A DNA stretch of 10,662 nucleotides. Source: Magnetococcales bacterium. Its GTDB lineage: Bacteria > Pseudomonadota > Magnetococcia > Magnetococcales > DC0425bin3. The notes under the pieces were generated by a model. The model ran no database searches, was not told the DNA's origin, and worked only from the letters and a program-made list of their open reading frames with translations. The stretch lies in contig JADGCJ010000114.1 in NCBI GenBank assembly GCA_015229045.1, positions 1-10,662 on the forward strand. Reading direction: 5' to 3'. Position numbers and translations under genes: made by a program. Below, piece after piece: positions 8,879-10,662 of the stretch; within the stretch, counting starts at the first letter, position 1; every line of letters starts with the position of its first letter.

Positions 8879-9944
8879 TTCCCAGTTCCCCATCGGCTCA
8901 CGGACCCTCTCCCTGACCGCACCCACCTATTTCATCGCCGATATCGCCGCCAACCATGACGGCGACCTCGATCGGGCCCGGCAACTCATCCGGCTGGCCA
9001 AGGAAGCCGGGGCCGATGCAGCCAAATTCCAGCACTTCCTCGCCAAGGATATCGTCTCCGACGTGGGCTTCAACACCCTCGGTTCCCAGAAAAGCCACCA
9101 GGCCTCCTGGAAGAAATCGGTCTTCGAAATCTACGACCAGTACCATTGCCGTCGTGAATGGACGGACGTCCTGATCGAGGAGTGCGCCAAGGTCGGCATC
9201 GATTTCATGACCAGCCCCTACGATTTCGAAGCCATCGATACCTTTGCCGACCTGGTGCCCGCCATCAAGATCGGTTCCGGGGATATCACCTGGCTGCAAG
9301 CCGTGGAACGCATCGCCAAAAAAGGCAAACCCGTGCTGCTGGCCTGCGGCGCCTCCACCATGGATGAGATCGAGCGAGCGGTGGAGACCATCCTGCAACA
9401 CAATCGCCAGATTGTTCTCATGCAGTGCAATACCAATTACACGGCCCACACCAGCATCTTCGCCCATGTCAATTTGAACGTGCTGCGCAGCTTCGCCATT
9501 CGCTGGCCGGGCATGATTCTGGGTCTCTCCGATCACACCCACGGCCATGCCACGGTACTCGGTGCCATCGCTCTCGGAGCCCGGGTCATCGAAAAACACT
9601 TCACCGACGATAATGCCCGCATCGGCCCGGACCACCACTTCGCCATGAATCCAACCACCTGGAAGGAGATGGTGTTACGCTCCCGGGAGTTGGAGATGGC
9701 TTTGGGAAGCGGCCATAAAAGCATTGAAGAGAATGAAAAGGACACCGTCGTCATTCAAAGGCGGGCATTGCGCTTCCGGAGCGATCTCATAGCGGGGCAA
9801 TGCCTGACCGAAGAGCATCTGGAGGCATTGCGACCCTGCCCGCCGGATGGTCTGCCCCCGTATCGCCTGACGGAAGTGGTGGGACGCACCCTGGCCCGGA
9901 ATGTTCAGCAAGGAGTACACCTTACGTGGCAAGATCTGATTTAG
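8868..9944 (+). CDS. NeuB-family nonulosonic (sialic-type) acid synthase with SAF domain
   Basis: This 358-residue cytoplasmic enzyme condenses phosphoenolpyruvate with an N-acetyl-hexose to make a nine-carbon sialic-acid-type sugar, by family. The NeuB barrel (about 20-270) contains NHDGD, K53 in AAKFQ, KIGSGD (134-139), SDH with H223, and EKHF with H244. The two histidines are 21 apart, as are the metal ligands of Neisseria NeuB. The C-terminal SAF (antifreeze-like) domain (about 295-358) begins at RRALRFRSDLIAGQ. Two acidic positions that are usually Glu in characterised NeuB proteins are Asp here, D25 in IADIAANH and D139. Whether the product is neuraminic, legionaminic or pseudaminic acid is not decidable. 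The ATG at 8868 has GGAGAG 5 nt upstream. It overlaps both neighbours, indicating one operon. Confidence 0.9.
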   Translation: MRYDSQFPIGSRTLSLTAPTYFIADIAANHDGDLDRARQLIRLAKEAGADAAKFQHFLAKDIVSDVGFNTLGSQKSHQASWKKSVFEIYDQYHCRREWTDVLIEECAKVGIDFMTSPYDFEAIDTFADLVPAIKIGSGDITWLQAVERIAKKGKPVLLACGASTMDEIERAVETILQHNRQIVLMQCNTNYTAHTSIFAHVNLNVLRSFAIRWPGMILGLSDHTHGHATVLGAIALGARVIEKHFTDDNARIGPDHHFAMNPTTWKEMVLRSRELEMALGSGHKSIEENEKDTVVIQRRALRFRSDLIAGQCLTEEHLEALRPCPPDGLPPYRLTEVVGRTLARNVQQGVHLTWQDLI

Positions 9945-10594
9945 CCATTGTCATTCCGGCCCGCAACGAAGCCCTGATGATCGACTGGGTCGTCACCCGT
10001 GCGAAACATTTCGGCACCGTGATCGTGGTCAACGACGGCTCCATCGACGGAACCCCGGACCGCGCCGCCGCCGCCGGCGCCGTGGTGGTTCACACCGAAA
10101 GTCTGAAGGGATACGACAAAGCCCTGGAAGCGGGTTTCGCCAAGGCTGCCAGCCTGGGCTGCCGCGCGGTGATCACCATGGATGCGGACGGAGAGCATAC
10201 TCCGGATATCTTGAATAATTTTTCTTATTTACTGCTCGACCAGGGCGTACCGCTGGTCCTGGGACGACGGCCCCGCAAGCGACGCATTTCCGAAAGGATC
10301 ATGGGGCTCTATTTCTATCTGCGCTTCGGTGTGGATGATATCTTGTGTGGCATGAAAGGCTATCACATCAGCTTGTATCACGAAAACGGCGGCTTCGACC
10401 ATGTGGTCTCCATCGGCACCGAACTGGCTTTGAACAGCATTCGCCGGGGACACCTGTTTCAGCAGGTGGATGTGCATGGTCGTCTGCGCAGCGACACCCC
10501 GCGTATGGGAAACCGGGTAGAGGCCAATCTGCGGATTTTCCGGGCCATGTTCCGGGTGCTGACCTCACGGTCGCTGATCAAACGGGCTTCCTGA
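9926..10594 (+). CDS. Family 2 glycosyltransferase (DPM1-like)
   Basis: This 222-residue GT-A fold transferase would move a sugar from a nucleotide donor to a lipid or glycan acceptor at the inner face of the membrane. Motifs seen are IPARNE (10-15), VVNDGS with D37, and the metal-binding D86-A-D88 in MDADGEHTP. They are followed by the LGRR...R.ISERI and ILCGMKGY segments typical of the dolichol-phosphate-mannose-synthase-like branch. There is no C-terminal transmembrane segment, so it is a soluble or peripheral form. The start is GTG at 9926, with AAGGAG (9910-9915) 10 nt upstream; the frame is open back to 9800, but that lies within the NeuB-type gene. The 19-bp overlap with that gene suggests coupled translation. 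The acceptor and donor are unknown. Confidence 0.88.
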   Translation: MARSDLAIVIPARNEALMIDWVVTRAKHFGTVIVVNDGSIDGTPDRAAAAGAVVVHTESLKGYDKALEAGFAKAASLGCRAVITMDADGEHTPDILNNFSYLLLDQGVPLVLGRRPRKRRISERIMGLYFYLRFGVDDILCGMKGYHISLYHENGGFDHVVSIGTELALNSIRRGHLFQQVDVHGRLRSDTPRMGNRVEANLRIFRAMFRVLTSRSLIKRAS

Positions 10595-10602
10595 TTTTAT
10601 AT

Positions 10603-10662
10603 TTTGACTTTCAATATTTGATCTTTTAAGTATCAAAAAAAGGAAATGTTCTATCCTTTGAC
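10603..10662 (-). repeat. Inverted-repeat end, fifth copy (runs off the window)
   Basis: This is the reverse-complement form of 7862-7925: TTTGACTTTCAATATTTGATC, then AAGTATC, an A-run, AGGAAATGTTCTATCCTTTG. One change (A for G in TTCTATCC) sets it apart. It starts 8 bp after the glycosyltransferase stop, with no other terminator visible. It is probably the left end of a third inverted-repeat element that continues beyond the window. Confidence 0.7.

Overview
The window comes from a GC-rich bacterial chromosome. Its proteins look like those of Pseudomonadota: a CHASE/PAS hybrid sensor kinase, a DUF4124-type lytic transglycosylase, a thrombospondin-3/OmpA outer membrane protein and a NeuB-family sialic-acid-type synthase. 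The GC-rich hairpin repeats and a sulfur-globule-like small protein would fit a Magnetococcales-type alphaproteobacterium, but that placement is a guess, because no marker gene is present.

Layout. 1-364 has no gene; it holds a GC-rich hairpin repeat cut by the window edge (1-121) and a small inverted-repeat element (159-332). 365-3910 (-) encodes a large hybrid histidine kinase with a degenerate first receiver. A 160-bp divergent gap separates it from a small periplasmic lytic transglycosylase (4071-4712, +). A second GC-rich repeat (4721-4909) starts 8 bp after that stop and is followed by an unrecognised exported protein (4937-5911, +) with a jelly-roll-like N-terminal half. 6103-6360 (-) encodes an 85-residue exported Gly/Tyr/Trp hexapeptide-repeat protein. 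It is divergent, across a 314-bp AT-rich gap, from a TSP3-OmpA cell-envelope protein (6675-7574, +) that ends in a strong intrinsic terminator (7600-7632).

7646-7905 is a nested pair of non-autonomous elements. An outer element with perfect 44-bp terminal inverted repeats carries an inserted copy of the GC-rich repeat (7729-7855) flanked by an 8-bp direct repeat. After it comes a tightly overlapping + strand operon: an RmlD/SDR-type nucleotide-sugar reductase (8009-8878), a NeuB-type nonulosonate synthase with a C-terminal SAF domain (8868-9944) and a family 2 glycosyltransferase (9926-10594). Together these suggest synthesis and transfer of a sialic-acid-like sugar for a surface glycan. The window ends inside a fifth copy of the inverted repeat (10603-10662).

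Most genes here concern sensing or building the cell envelope. The most unusual signal is the pair of interacting short repeat families: one supplies ends around different cores, and the other has visibly jumped into it. I see no RNA genes, CRISPR arrays, transposase genes or defence genes.
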